Shown here one piece after another: positions 42,458 through 50,691 of a DNA stretch of 64,000 nucleotides. The notes under the pieces were generated by a model, which made no database searches, was not told the DNA's origin, and was given only the letters and a program-made list of their open reading frames with translations. This DNA comes from an uncultured Bacilli bacterium. Its GTDB lineage: Bacteria > Bacillota_I > Bacilli_A > RF39 > UBA660. The DNA lies in the NCBI GenBank assembly GCA_934183185.1, contig CAKPSO010000002.1, forward strand, positions 11,825 through 75,824. Direction: 5' to 3'. The position numbers and the translations under genes were made by a program. Positions within the stretch are counted from its first letter, which is position 1; each line of letters opens with the position of its first letter.

Positions 42458-42925
42458 TTACTTACAAGTTGCTCCTATACTTTCGTATACAGCTTGAATA
42501 TCAGCAAGTTTAACCTTACCATCTTTGATTAAACTACTATTATTACTGTCAATTTCAATTAACTTATCTGTATCAATTTTACTGTAATCAATAGTTACTA
42601 CACTAGTCATTGTGTCATCTTTTACTGTTACATCATAATCATAATATTTAACATCTTTGTATGGTGAATATATTGATTCTACTTGGGTTTTATAGGCTTC
42701 TAAATATGATTCTTGGTTGCTGATAACTTTTTCTGTTGATTTTACAGTAGTAACATAATCTCCTTTATAGTTTACTTCATAACGTAAGTCAGCTTTAACA
42801 CCATCTGTGATAGTAGTTGTGTTAGTACATGTTAGTTTTTTCTCACTTTCGTTAGATTTTGATTCACATCCAGCTAATGTGAATACTCCTACAGTAATTA
42901 GTAATAAACTTAAAAATTTTTTCAT
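42458..42925 (-). CDS. Small lipoprotein, DUF1307/YehR-like
   Basis: 155 residues from the ATG at 42925. A clear lipoprotein signal: MKKFLSLLLITVGVFTLAGC with the lipobox LAGC, so it is anchored in the membrane outer face at that Cys. The mature part (CTNTTTITDGVKADLRYEV, then TVKSTEKVISNQESYLEAYK) resembles the YehR/DUF1307 family of uncharacterised lipoproteins. It lies upstream of the NatAB-like genes on the same strand, but a hairpin separates them. Confidence 0.8.
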   Translation of the reverse strand: MKKFLSLLLITVGVFTLAGCESKSNESEKKLTCTNTTTITDGVKADLRYEVNYKGDYVTTVKSTEKVISNQESYLEAYKTQVESIYSPYKDVKYYDYDVTVKDDTMTSVVTIDYSKIDTDKLIEIDSNNSSLIKDGKVKLADIQAVYESIGATCK

Positions 42926-43030
42926 TCCTCTCACCTTTCTTTTTTAAGCTTTTTTTGCTTATCTTGATGCATTACTATTTAATTCTATCATACTATTTTA
43001 TGTTTGATAAGACTAATTTTTGGTAAAAAG

Positions 43031-43057
43031 AAAAAAGATACTCATTACTTGAGTATC
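43031..43057 (-). terminator. Terminator of the coat-protein pair
   Basis: A stem GATACTC/GAGTATC with 7-nt loop (43037-43043 with 43051-43057) followed by six T on the minus strand. Confidence 0.85.
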
Positions 43058-43060
43058 CAT

Positions 43061-43378
43061 CTATATTTCTAGGTCTGATAGCTTAGTTTGAAAGCAATTA
43101 AGTTTTTCCTCAATTTTACTATCAGGTGCTTTTTCTAGGGTATACCAACCATTTTTAAACATCAGGTTGTATATGTCACGTGCCATATCTTTAGTATCTT
43201 CAAACATTGAAAAATAATTTTCATATAAATCATCATTACTAGCTTCACTTAGAGCTATAGAATAATCGTTAGATAAATTTTTTTCTAATTCTAAGATGCT
43301 GTTTAAATAATCTCTATCATTCATTTCAATACCTGTAGGTACTTCTGTTTTTCTATTTCCCACTTTATTCTCCTTCAT
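43061..43378 (-). CDS. CotF-family spore coat-like protein
   Basis: About 105 residues. The start is 43378 or the ATG at 43381; AGGAGG favours one of these over the upstream ATGs. The core NDRDYLNSILELEKNLSNDY, ALSEASNDDLYENYFSMFED and RDIYNLMFKNGWYTLEKAP fits the coat F (PF07875) four-helix family, whose members sit in the Bacillus spore coat. It overlaps the preceding small gene by 14 bp. Together with gerE and the SpoIIIAH-like gene just upstream it forms a sporulation cluster. Confidence 0.8.
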   Translation of the reverse strand: MKENKVGNRKTEVPTGIEMNDRDYLNSILELEKNLSNDYSIALSEASNDDLYENYFSMFEDTKDMARDIYNLMFKNGWYTLEKAPDSKIEEKLNCFQTKLSDLEI

Positions 43379-43616
43379 CATATTCCTCCTCATCATATTC
43401 TACTTCTAAATAGGCATCACCATTTAAAATTGAAACCAAATATAATAAGTGATTATAGTGCATATTTTGTGCACTTTCTAGTAGTTCTTTTATTTCAGGC
43501 TGTTTGATATTAGATATATAACTGTTTATTTGCTTATATGCTGTATAATTCCATTCAAACATATCAGAAATATAAGATAAATCTTTAGTTGATATCATTT
43601 GTGGTACTGTATCCAT
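43365..43616 (-). CDS. Small coat-associated protein, acidic C-terminus
   Basis: 83 residues with GGGAGG upstream of the ATG. STKDLSYISDMFEWNYTAYK and LESAQNMHYNHLLYLVSIL give two long helices like the small helical proteins that accompany CotF-type genes in Bacillota. The tail is acidic (EVEYDEEEYDEGE). It overlaps the CotF-like gene downstream, so the two are coupled. Assignment is by context and helical pattern. Confidence 0.65.
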   Translation of the reverse strand: MDTVPQMISTKDLSYISDMFEWNYTAYKQINSYISNIKQPEIKELLESAQNMHYNHLLYLVSILNGDAYLEVEYDEEEYDEGE

Positions 43617-43703
43617 AATTTTTTTCCTCCCAATATTATATTGAGATAATTTGGTTACTATTATTCACAATTTATTTATTATTTTAAATATATAGATAAA
43701 CTC

Positions 43704-43745
43704 AAAAAAATAACTGAATTTATTATTTTTAATAAATCAGTTATT
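43704..43745 (-). terminator. Terminator after gerE
   Basis: A long stem (AATAACTGA with TCAGTTATT, extended by TTTATT/AATAAA) followed by TTTTTTT on the minus strand, between gerE and the coat genes. Confidence 0.85.
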
Positions 43746-43768
43746 CAACTATTGGTTAGATTTAATTT

Positions 43769-43975
43769 TTATAACGATAACTCTTTTAATCTTAATAATT
43801 CTACTACTGCTCCTGCTCTACCTGTTACTCCTAGTTTTTGAATTACGTTTGAAATATGATTTCTTACGGTTTTTTCACTAATATTTAGTTTACTAGCTAT
43901 TTCTTTAGTAGTTTTATTTAAAACTAATAAAGAGAAAACTTCATATTCTCTTTTGGTTAAGATACCTGTATTCAC
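43769..43975 (-). CDS. gerE: GerE-like LuxR-type sporulation regulator
   Basis: 68 residues: a bare LuxR/GerE helix-turn-helix with no receiver domain. LTKREYEVFSLLVLNKTTKE, then IASKLNISEKTVRNHISNVI, then QKLGVTGRAGAVVELLRL are, from memory, nearly collinear with Bacillus subtilis GerE (74 residues), the last regulator of the mother-cell cascade, which controls coat genes. The coat-like genes directly downstream fit. Other short LuxR-type proteins exist, so the name is strong but not certain. Confidence 0.85.
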   Translation of the reverse strand: MNTGILTKREYEVFSLLVLNKTTKEIASKLNISEKTVRNHISNVIQKLGVTGRAGAVVELLRLKELSL

Positions 43976-44055
43976 ATTTTCACTCCTTCTATTTAATACA
44001 CATTATTACTCATATTATTTTATGTAATTAGCTATTAAATAGATAGTGAATCTGC

Positions 44056-44571
44056 CTACTTTTCAAATTTTACAGTTACATATACTTTATCCTGAAATTC
44101 TTCTTGAATAGCCTTCATTATTTGATTGGCTAAATTACTATCATGTTCTTTTTTTACAGCCACTACTTTTACTTCACTGTTATCGATTTTAACAAAGCTA
44201 TCTAGGCTAAAATTCTTTTTTATTTTTTCTTCTAGGGCTTCTTCTTTTCCTTTTATGTCTGTTAAGTATTTAATCTGTTCATAAGCATTATTTTTTTCTT
44301 CAGTAGTTGCTTTATCATTGGTTAGTGTTCCTTTTAAATCTGATACCATTTCTTCTCTTTCCTGCTCTAAATTTACTCTCATAGAAACAAGGGCTTCACT
44401 TTCTTTTATTGTAACAGTAGGTTCTTCTTCCTTATTTACTTTATCTTCTTTATCTGTATAGCTACTATTATTAGTAAGTAATAATTCATTTGGCATAGTG
44501 ATGTAGTAAACACTTAATACTAGTATTAGACTAAATAATGTTAAAAACCATAGACTTTGTTTATTTATCAT
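44056..44571 (-). CDS. spoIIIAH: SpoIIIAH-like sporulation channel protein
   Basis: 171 residues. MINKQSLWFLTLFSLILVLS then VYYITMPNELL is the conserved N-terminal membrane anchor of SpoIIIAH; the middle is a charged coiled-coil-prone stretch (about 50-115), and the C-terminal ring-building domain follows. SpoIIIAH in the mother cell pairs with SpoIIQ in the forespore. In Bacillus the whole spoIIIAA-AH operon lies beside efp; here only the AH-like gene is present next to efp, with none of AA-AG visible. Confidence 0.82.
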   Translation of the reverse strand: MINKQSLWFLTLFSLILVLSVYYITMPNELLLTNNSSYTDKEDKVNKEEEPTVTIKESEALVSMRVNLEQEREEMVSDLKGTLTNDKATTEEKNNAYEQIKYLTDIKGKEEALEEKIKKNFSLDSFVKIDNSEVKVVAVKKEHDSNLANQIMKAIQEEFQDKVYVTVKFEK

Positions 44572-44625
44572 ATCTATTTCTCCTCTTTTCTAATACATTG
44601 TATGAGAGCGTTATAAATTTATGCG

Positions 44626-44652
44626 AAAAAAAAGAGCATTAATTATGCTCTT
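44626..44652 (-). terminator. Terminator of efp
   Basis: A stem AAGAGCAT/ATGCTCTT with 5-nt loop overlapping the efp stop and followed by eight T on the minus strand. Confidence 0.9.
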
Positions 44653-45200
44653 GATGCGTATTTACCATCTTTAGTAGTAACTAAGATTGTTTCACCTTCA
44701 CCTATAAATAAAGGTACTTTAATAGTCATACCATTTTCTAGAGTAGCATCTTTCATTGCTCCAGTAGATGTATTACCTTTAACAGCAGGTTCAGAATGAG
44801 TAATAACATACTCAATTTTATCAGGAAGTGATATTCCTAGTACTTCACCTTCATAGAAAGTAATATTAACCATTAAATTTTCTTTTAAGAATTTGGCATC
44901 ATCTCCAAGAGAAGATTTGTTTAACTCTATTTGATCGTAAGTTTCCATATTCATAAAATAGTAAACTCCACTCATTTCATATAGGTATTGCATATCTCTC
45001 TTTTCAATACGAGCTGCTTCTACTTTAGTACCGGCATTAAATCTTTCTTCAATAATAGAACCAGTTCTTAAGTTTTTTAATTTAGCAGTAACGAAAGCTG
45101 CACCTTTACCTGGCTTTACATGACCTGTTTCTAATACTGTAAAAAGATTACCATCCATTTGAATTGTCATACCGGCTTTTAAATCATTTGTATTAATCAT
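44643..45200 (-). CDS. efp: Elongation factor P
   Basis: 185 residues, three beta-barrel domains. It rescues ribosomes stalled at polyproline. NDLKAGMTIQMDGNLFTVLE and the tip loop HVKPGKGAAFVTAKLKNLRT (Lys32-like position in GKGA) are typical, as is VPLFIGEGETILVTTKDG at the end. Relevant here because two nearby surface proteins have Pro-rich linkers. It ends at its own terminator. Confidence 0.97.
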   Translation of the reverse strand: MINTNDLKAGMTIQMDGNLFTVLETGHVKPGKGAAFVTAKLKNLRTGSIIEERFNAGTKVEAARIEKRDMQYLYEMSGVYYFMNMETYDQIELNKSSLGDDAKFLKENLMVNITFYEGEVLGISLPDKIEYVITHSEPAVKGNTSTGAMKDATLENGMTIKVPLFIGEGETILVTTKDGKYASRA

Positions 45201-45216
45201 TGTGATCCTCCTTTAG

Positions 45217-45246
45217 AAAATAATAGGAGAATCATGTTCTCCCTAT
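45217..45246 (-). terminator. Terminator of rpmG
   Basis: A stem ATAGG-GAGAA/TTCTC-CTAT with a single bulged G (45223-45231 with 45237-45246), then TATTATTTT on the minus strand. Confidence 0.7.
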
Positions 45247-45257
45247 ATTTTATCTTA

Positions 45258-45422
45258 CTATTTCTTTTCTTTATGTGTTGTATGCTTTTGGCATCTTGGG
45301 CAGTATTTACTTATTTCAAGTCTGTCTGTCGTATTTTTTACATTCTTACTAACTCTATAATTTTCTTCATTACACTCTGTACAAACTAGAGTTTTATTTT
45401 GTCTATTTCCAACTTTTGCCAT
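45258..45422 (-). CDS. rpmG: Ribosomal protein bL33 (zinc-binding form)
   Basis: 54 residues. MAKVGNRQNKTLVCTECNEE at the start and ISKYCPRCQKHTTHKEKK at the end: the C-x2-C pairs are the Zn ribbon of the C+ form of L33. GAGGGAT precedes the ATG. It lies upstream of efp with a terminator between. The gene is short but unmistakable. Confidence 0.93.
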   Translation of the reverse strand: MAKVGNRQNKTLVCTECNEENYRVSKNVKNTTDRLEISKYCPRCQKHTTHKEKK

Positions 45423-45528
45423 TATATCCCTCCTCGTTTCCTATATGTATTATACATTAGTATAGAGAAAAATGCAAAATCTTTTTTTACTTGTTTTAAT
45501 TTTTTATACTTTTTACATAGTTTTACAG

Positions 45529-47556
45529 TTAATTATTAGTATTATTTTTCATTTCAAAATACTTGTTTGATACAAATCTAGCTATTCTACGATTAACATA
45601 ACTATGAAAATTAATATCTGTATTAGGATCTTCTACATCAGGAGATGTTACTGTAATAGTCATTTCTGGGTTTTCAAATGGAGCATAACCAACAAAGGCA
45701 TTACTTACTGTTTCAGTATCTATTTTTCCATCATTATCAGTATCAATAAAGCTTTCACTTGTTCCTGTTTTACCTGCAGGATTAGGACTATCTCCCATAA
45801 CATTTTTACCTAAGCCAATAGTCATAACTGCTTTAAATCCTTCTTGAATACGAGCTAAATATTCAGGCTTAGTAGTTACAGTATTTAGAATAATTGGTTC
45901 TACTTTGTAAGCAAGTTTGCCTAGATTATTACCTTTAGTAGATTCATATACTTCTTTTAATAACTGGGGTTTATATCTTTTACCATTAGAAGCTATTGTG
46001 GTTATATATTGAGATAATTGAATTGGAGTATAAGTATCATACTGTCCAATAGAGTAATTAAGGAGTAAGTCTGGGGCTTTATTAGTACCAATATAACCTA
46101 AGCTTTCTACTGGTAAGTCTATTTCTGTTTTTACTCCTAGACCAAATTCATTAAAGGTTTTACGATAAATATTAAAAGCATTTTCATCTATATTTAGAGG
46201 TCCATTATAAGTATAATTAGATTTACCTACTCTCATAGCTATTTTAAACTGATATACATTTGATGATTCGGCTAACGCAATTATATCATTTAATCTACCT
46301 ACCCTATGAGATGAACATTTCTTTGGCTTATTTTTTATTTTTATACATTCATCAGTCATTACTTCTCCTATTTTTAATACCTCAGTATTGTATCCAACTA
46401 ACATAGATGCTCCTTTTACTACTGAACCTGGAGCCATTGGATCAGTTAGAGCATAAGGAGTAATATCATAGCTTTTATAACTATTATCACTTTTATATAG
46501 ATTACGTCCTGACATAGCTAATATTTCTCCTGTTGTTGGGCTAGTGATTATAACATAGGTTTTATTTAAATATTTAGTATTAGCTTCACTCTTAGCTCTA
46601 ATTAACTGTTCTTCAATAATATTATCTATTTCCTTTACTAAATTAATATCTATACTTAAAACAATATCATTACCACGTTTAGCATCACTTATCTTTTCTA
46701 ATGTATTATTAGATTTTTTTATATATTTAGCTTTAGTCCCTTTTAATATATCTTCATACTGTTTTTCAATGTTACTGATACCTACCTTATCAGTTAGAGA
46801 ATATCCTTTATTTAGATAAGCATTTTTATTTTCTTTAGGTATACTACCTACACTACCTAGTATACTCTTTAGAGTATCTCCATATAAATACTTTCTTTTC
46901 CAAGTTACTTTAGTATTGATTCCATTATAGGTTTCACTATTTTCAGAAAAGTAAGAAAATTCTTCATCTGTAGCATTACTTTTAATTACTTTTTCTTCAT
47001 AAGAATACCCATGATTCATTAGATAATATAAGTAGGCAGCCTTTTTATCAAGTTCAGTATAATTTTCTAAATCCTTATCAGTAATTCGATCTAATTTTAA
47101 ATTTTCTATATCACTAGTAGATAAGATTCTACGTTTTAACTTTTCATATTCTTCTTTAGTTATTCTATTTCTTGCTTCTATATTATTATTTGCTAACCAG
47201 AATTCTTTTAAATTACGAGTAGTTAGTTTAGTAGTATCTATATCTAGATGTTCTAGTATTTTATATATTAATGATATTTCTTCACTGATAGAGATATTCT
47301 TTGGCTTTTGATAATAGATTATTGGAACTGAAGCATTATCTACTAATAGATTATAATTTCTATCATATATCCTACCACGTGGAGCTGTTTCTCCTTCTAT
47401 TATTACCTCAGTTAATGATACTAGTTTTTTACTATAATATTCATTTTGAAAATAAATAATCTTAACTAAAGATATAGTTAAAAAGAAAAAACTAATTATT
47501 ATTAAAGTAGCTATTATATAGATTCTTTTCTCCATTTCTTTTTTTCTTTTTTTCAT
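45529..47556 (-). CDS. Class B penicillin-binding protein (transpeptidase)
   Basis: About 675 residues from the ATG at 47556 (GGTGA upstream). One N-terminal membrane helix (about 12-36), the class B linker start TAPRGRIYDRNYNLLVDN, a dimerisation-like domain, then the transpeptidase with SxxK in APGSVVKGASML, SxN in ALAESSNVYQFK and KTG in PAGKTGTSESF, all three intact. It cross-links peptidoglycan outside the membrane. Whether it is the elongation (PbpA/PBP2), division (FtsI) or sporulation (SpoVD) paralogue is not clear; there is no PASTA domain. Confidence 0.92.
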   Translation of the reverse strand: MKKRKKEMEKRIYIIATLIIISFFFLTISLVKIIYFQNEYYSKKLVSLTEVIIEGETAPRGRIYDRNYNLLVDNASVPIIYYQKPKNISISEEISLIYKILEHLDIDTTKLTTRNLKEFWLANNNIEARNRITKEEYEKLKRRILSTSDIENLKLDRITDKDLENYTELDKKAAYLYYLMNHGYSYEEKVIKSNATDEEFSYFSENSETYNGINTKVTWKRKYLYGDTLKSILGSVGSIPKENKNAYLNKGYSLTDKVGISNIEKQYEDILKGTKAKYIKKSNNTLEKISDAKRGNDIVLSIDINLVKEIDNIIEEQLIRAKSEANTKYLNKTYVIITSPTTGEILAMSGRNLYKSDNSYKSYDITPYALTDPMAPGSVVKGASMLVGYNTEVLKIGEVMTDECIKIKNKPKKCSSHRVGRLNDIIALAESSNVYQFKIAMRVGKSNYTYNGPLNIDENAFNIYRKTFNEFGLGVKTEIDLPVESLGYIGTNKAPDLLLNYSIGQYDTYTPIQLSQYITTIASNGKRYKPQLLKEVYESTKGNNLGKLAYKVEPIILNTVTTKPEYLARIQEGFKAVMTIGLGKNVMGDSPNPAGKTGTSESFIDTDNDGKIDTETVSNAFVGYAPFENPEMTITVTSPDVEDPNTDINFHSYVNRRIARFVSNKYFEMKNNTNN

Positions 47557-47623
47557 AGATTTCACCATTATTAGTGTGTGAATTTTTACTATAAAAATTA
47601 CATATATTTTAAAGGGAGGAAAA

Positions 47624-47872
47624 ATGAAAAAATTAATAGCACTTTATGTGCAGAATATGACTATTAATGATGCTAAAAGATTTTTAGAAAAGAATCAGAT
47701 AAAAGCATCAGATCATGACTTGGAAATAATACTTGATTATAGCAAAAAGTATTGGGAACAGATATATGAAGGTGATACTTCTATTTTTGAAAAAATAAAA
47801 AAAGATATAGCTCCTGATACTTATCAAACAATGATTAATTTGTATGAACAGTATAAAGGATATATATCTTAG
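47624..47872 (+). CDS. YqfT/DUF2624-like small protein
   Basis: The second plus-strand gene, 82 residues, with GGGAGG upstream. Helical and charged (MTINDAKRFLEKNQIKASDH), similar in length and position to Bacillus YqfT (DUF2624), which neighbours the nfo homologue yqfS. Here it is convergent with nfo. Function unknown in the family. The assignment rests on context plus general pattern. Confidence 0.65.
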   Translation: MKKLIALYVQNMTINDAKRFLEKNQIKASDHDLEIILDYSKKYWEQIYEGDTSIFEKIKKDIAPDTYQTMINLYEQYKGYIS

Positions 47873-47882
47873 TTAGGGCTTC

Positions 47883-48764
47883 TTAGGAAGCTTTTCTTAT
47901 ATCTTCTAGTAGATTATTATTCATTTTATTTTCTCTTAGCATTTCTATTTCATATTTATATGGTGGATATTCTTTATCTACATATGGCGTTTCAAGTATT
48001 TTAGGTATTTTAGATAGTTTAGGATTATGAACAATACTATTTAGAGTTTCAAAACCAATAGTACCTAATCCTATATTTTCATGTCTATCTTTATGAGATG
48101 CAATTTGGTTTTTACTATCGTTTATATGAATGCACATTACTTTATCTAGACCTATTTTGTTATCAATTATAGTTAGTAATTCATCAAACTTAGTAAGATC
48201 ATAACCAGCATCATTTAAGTGACACGTATCTAGGCATATTCCTATTCTTTCTTTATTAGTAATACCATCTATTATTTTTTCTAATTCATCAATATTACTG
48301 CCTATTTCGGAACCTTTACCAGCCATTGTTTCTAGTAAAATCTTAACATTATTTTGAGATAAATCAAATACTTTGTTTAGACCAAATATAATATTTTCAA
48401 TTCCCTTATCTATTCCTAGTCCTACATGACTACCAGGATGAAGGACAACTTTATCTATTCCTAGTTCATTACATCTAGCTAATTCTTCAACAAGAAAATG
48501 AATACTAAAATCTATATTATTGATATTAGCAAGGTTAATGATATATGGGGCATGAACAATTACTTGACTATAATCAATATTATTTTCAGCCATTAGTTTA
48601 ACTGCTTCTTTAGTTTTTTCTATATCTATTTTAGAACGATTAGTGTTTTGTGGAGCACCAGTATAAAACATGAAGGTAGTAGCATTATAACTAATAGCTT
48701 CTTTAGTACTTTTAACTAATTGATCTTTTTTATCAAAAGATACATGAGAACCAATTAATAACAT
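47883..48764 (-). CDS. nfo: Endonuclease IV (AP endonuclease)
   Basis: 293 residues, a TIM-barrel Zn3 enzyme that cuts DNA at abasic sites. LLIGSHVSFDKKDQL at the start, VVLHPGSHVGLG, VKILLETMAGKGSEIG (Glu ligand), GICLDTCHLNDAGYDL and MCIHINDSKNQIASHKDRHE supply the His/Asp/Glu metal ligands, all present. GGAGG precedes the ATG. It starts 9 bp after a pilin-like gene and may be read with it. The convergent small gene shares a GCTTC/GAAGC hairpin with its end. Confidence 0.95.
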   Translation of the reverse strand: MLLIGSHVSFDKKDQLVKSTKEAISYNATTFMFYTGAPQNTNRSKIDIEKTKEAVKLMAENNIDYSQVIVHAPYIINLANINNIDFSIHFLVEELARCNELGIDKVVLHPGSHVGLGIDKGIENIIFGLNKVFDLSQNNVKILLETMAGKGSEIGSNIDELEKIIDGITNKERIGICLDTCHLNDAGYDLTKFDELLTIIDNKIGLDKVMCIHINDSKNQIASHKDRHENIGLGTIGFETLNSIVHNPKLSKIPKILETPYVDKEYPPYKYEIEMLRENKMNNNLLEDIRKAS

Positions 48765-48773
48765 ATTTTCCTC

Positions 48774-49373
48774 CTATGATGCACAGGTATTGCTACTATA
48801 TATAGTAGCAATCCAATCTATTCTATTACCGTTAGTATCGGTTGGTTGAAGATTTTCTAAGCCTTTGATAGTTGACAAAACAGCTTTTTTACCAGATGGG
48901 GTTCCACATAGAGACTGAATAGTTACTTCCATTTTATTCTTAGCATCTGATATTACTTCACTACGATTTACATCATCAATATTCATTAGTGGAATAGCAT
49001 GACGATCTTTGTCCTGCCCAGCTACAAGATATGTATATTCAATATTATTAGGAGTTCCAGTATTTACAACTGCTACATAACTTTTACTTTTTACCCACTC
49101 ACTGTCAAAGGAAGATGAAAATTTACCTTTATCAAGTGGTATTGATTCTAATGAAACGATTAAAACTTGATTAAAATCTATTGGTGCCGTATAATCTTCT
49201 GCTGCTATTCCTTTACGAACTGCATCTACATATTCAGATAAAACATCGGCGAAGGCTTCTCTTTTAGATGAATCTATATAATTAGAAGCTGCTGGAATAG
49301 CTATAGTTAAAACAATACTTAATATTACTACTACGCCTAATAATTCTACTAGTGTAAAGCCTTTTCTATTCAT
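48774..49373 (-). CDS. Type IV pilin/pseudopilin-like protein
   Basis: 199 residues. Class III signal MNRKGFTLVELLGVVVILSI: the prepilin peptidase would cut after Gly5 so that Phe is the N-terminus with Glu at +5, followed by a single hydrophobic helix. The globular part has a Cys pair near the end (LCGTPSGKK, SSNTCAS). It resembles the other pilin-like genes nearby. No pilus ATPase, platform protein or prepilin peptidase is in the window, so the assembly machine must be elsewhere. Confidence 0.85.
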   Translation of the reverse strand: MNRKGFTLVELLGVVVILSIVLTIAIPAASNYIDSSKREAFADVLSEYVDAVRKGIAAEDYTAPIDFNQVLIVSLESIPLDKGKFSSSFDSEWVKSKSYVAVVNTGTPNNIEYTYLVAGQDKDRHAIPLMNIDDVNRSEVISDAKNKMEVTIQSLCGTPSGKKAVLSTIKGLENLQPTDTNGNRIDWIATIYSSNTCAS

Positions 49374-49423
49374 GTTCTCACATCCCTATGTTAATAATAT
49401 CATAAATTTTATAAAAGTACAAA

Positions 49424-49448
49424 AGAAAAACCCAACTTTGTGGGTTTC
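49424..49448 (-). terminator. Terminator of pilin A
   Basis: A stem AAACCC/GGGTTT (extended AGAAACCCA with TGGGTTTTTCT) and T tract on the minus strand, three bases past the stop. Confidence 0.8.
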
Positions 49449-49451
49449 TTT

Positions 49452-50051
49452 TTATTTAGCTACTTCTTTTACAGTGATGACATTCTGTTCAGTGCTACTA
49501 GCTTTTTCTAATCTACCGTTAGTTGCTACTTTAAAATAAGTTGGTGTTGATGAAGTAGTATCATATATTTTTTCAAAACCATTGCTGTCTAGACGAATTA
49601 CATCTGATGCTTTTAGACTTTTTTCATCTATTATTTCAAGATTTTTATTTGAACCAGTTACATATTTACCATCTGATGCTGTTACATAATAATCGTATTT
49701 TGGTGAATCTGCTGATCCTGTATTTACTATTATTACATAAGAATTATCTAACTTCCATGGTAAGTCATATGAACTATTTACTCCACCTTTTTCAATAGCG
49801 ATACTTAATACGCTAAATGGTACTACTGTTGCATCGTTAGTATCGATTGGATAACTATATTCATCTCCTAATGTTGCTCCTTTTCTTGCAGCATCTATAA
49901 ATTGAATTAAGTTATCTTTATATCCATTCTTTCTTGATTTAGTTATATATTGAGATACAGCTGGGATAGCTATTCCTAATACTACAGCTAAAATTACGAT
50001 TACAGCTAGTAATTCAATTAATGTGAACCCTTTCTTATTTAATTTCTTCAT
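49452..50051 (-). CDS. Type IV pilin-like protein, copy A of a duplicated pair
   Basis: 199 residues. The class III signal KKGFTLIELLAVIVILAVVL follows MKKLN; cleavage after Gly leaves FTLIE. The first 140 or so residues appear identical to those of the gene at 52517-53098, including upstream DNA; the C-terminal 55 residues differ (copy A carries FEKIYDTTSSTPTYFKV). Both end in TVKEVA. It has its own promoter and terminator. This looks like a recent duplication or gene conversion with a variable tail. Confidence 0.88.
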   Translation of the reverse strand: MKKLNKKGFTLIELLAVIVILAVVLGIAIPAVSQYITKSRKNGYKDNLIQFIDAARKGATLGDEYSYPIDTNDATVVPFSVLSIAIEKGGVNSSYDLPWKLDNSYVIIVNTGSADSPKYDYYVTASDGKYVTGSNKNLEIIDEKSLKASDVIRLDSNGFEKIYDTTSSTPTYFKVATNGRLEKASSTEQNVITVKEVAK

Positions 50052-50070
50052 AATAACTATTCTCCTCTCT
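49633..50070. repeat. 438-bp direct repeat, copy A
   Basis: I found no mismatch with 52680-53117 when reading the two line by line (offset 3047). It covers the start region and N-terminal 140 codons of the pilin gene. Recombination between the copies would delete or duplicate the 3 kb between them. Confidence 0.9.
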
Positions 50071-50084
50071 ATTATTATATTTTA

Positions 50085-50114
50085 ATTTTACTACTAATAA
50101 TTTTTAATTGTCAA
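50085..50114 (-). promoter_or_regulatory. Promoter of pilin A
   Basis: TTGACA (50109-50114) and TAAAAT (50085-50090) with an 18-bp spacer. This DNA is outside the duplicated block, so the two pilins have different promoters. Confidence 0.75.
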
Positions 50115-50156
50115 CAAAGGGCAATACTTTTAAAAATTATTGTCACTAGTTTACAT

Positions 50157-50660
50157 TTAGTTACTACAAGTTCTAATTCCACCAGTTACACCAGTGATAC
50201 TACGAATATCGCTATCAGTTGGCACTGTAAAGTTTTTAACTACATAGCTTAATTTGCCATCTTCATCAAGTTTTTTCTTTTCTGTTAGGCGAATTCCTCT
50301 ATTCTTACCGTTTTCACCAGCTACAAGATTAACATAGTAGACTAGTTCTTCGTCTTTATGGACCACAATCACAAAGGAATCAGTTTCGCTATATTCATTT
50401 CCATCAGGATCTTTAGTTAGGTCCTGATTATCAACACATGATAGGTTGATTCTTACTATTTCACCAGCTACTGGTTTACTGATTGTGTTAGCTAATTCTG
50501 TTTTGGCTTGGGTTAAAAACTTTTTAGCATCTGATATATAAGTTTCTTTTTTGCTTTTTTCTAAGCTAGATACTATATTTGGTATAGCTATTCCCATAAT
50601 AATAGAGAGAATTACCAATACTGCTAAAAGTTCTATTAATGTAAATCCACGTTTATTCAT
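50157..50660 (-). CDS. Type IV pilin-like protein
   Basis: 167 residues. MNKRGFTLIELLAVLVILSI is the class III signal and helix. The globular domain has two Cys (NLSCVDNQ and the terminal GIRTCSN) likely to form a disulfide. It starts 31 bp after the variable-protein gene at 50692-52422 with AAGGAG upstream, so the two are probably cotranscribed. It is diverged from pilins A and B after the helix. Confidence 0.86.
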   Translation of the reverse strand: MNKRGFTLIELLAVLVILSIIMGIAIPNIVSSLEKSKKETYISDAKKFLTQAKTELANTISKPVAGEIVRINLSCVDNQDLTKDPDGNEYSETDSFVIVVHKDEELVYYVNLVAGENGKNRGIRLTEKKKLDEDGKLSYVVKNFTVPTDSDIRSITGVTGGIRTCSN

Positions 50661-50691
50661 ATTTTTTCTCCTTTTTTGAATTGATTTTTAT

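Noticed and set aside
43769..43975. Response regulator output domain split from a receiver
   Set aside because: No receiver-domain remnant lies upstream, and the length and sequence match a stand-alone GerE.
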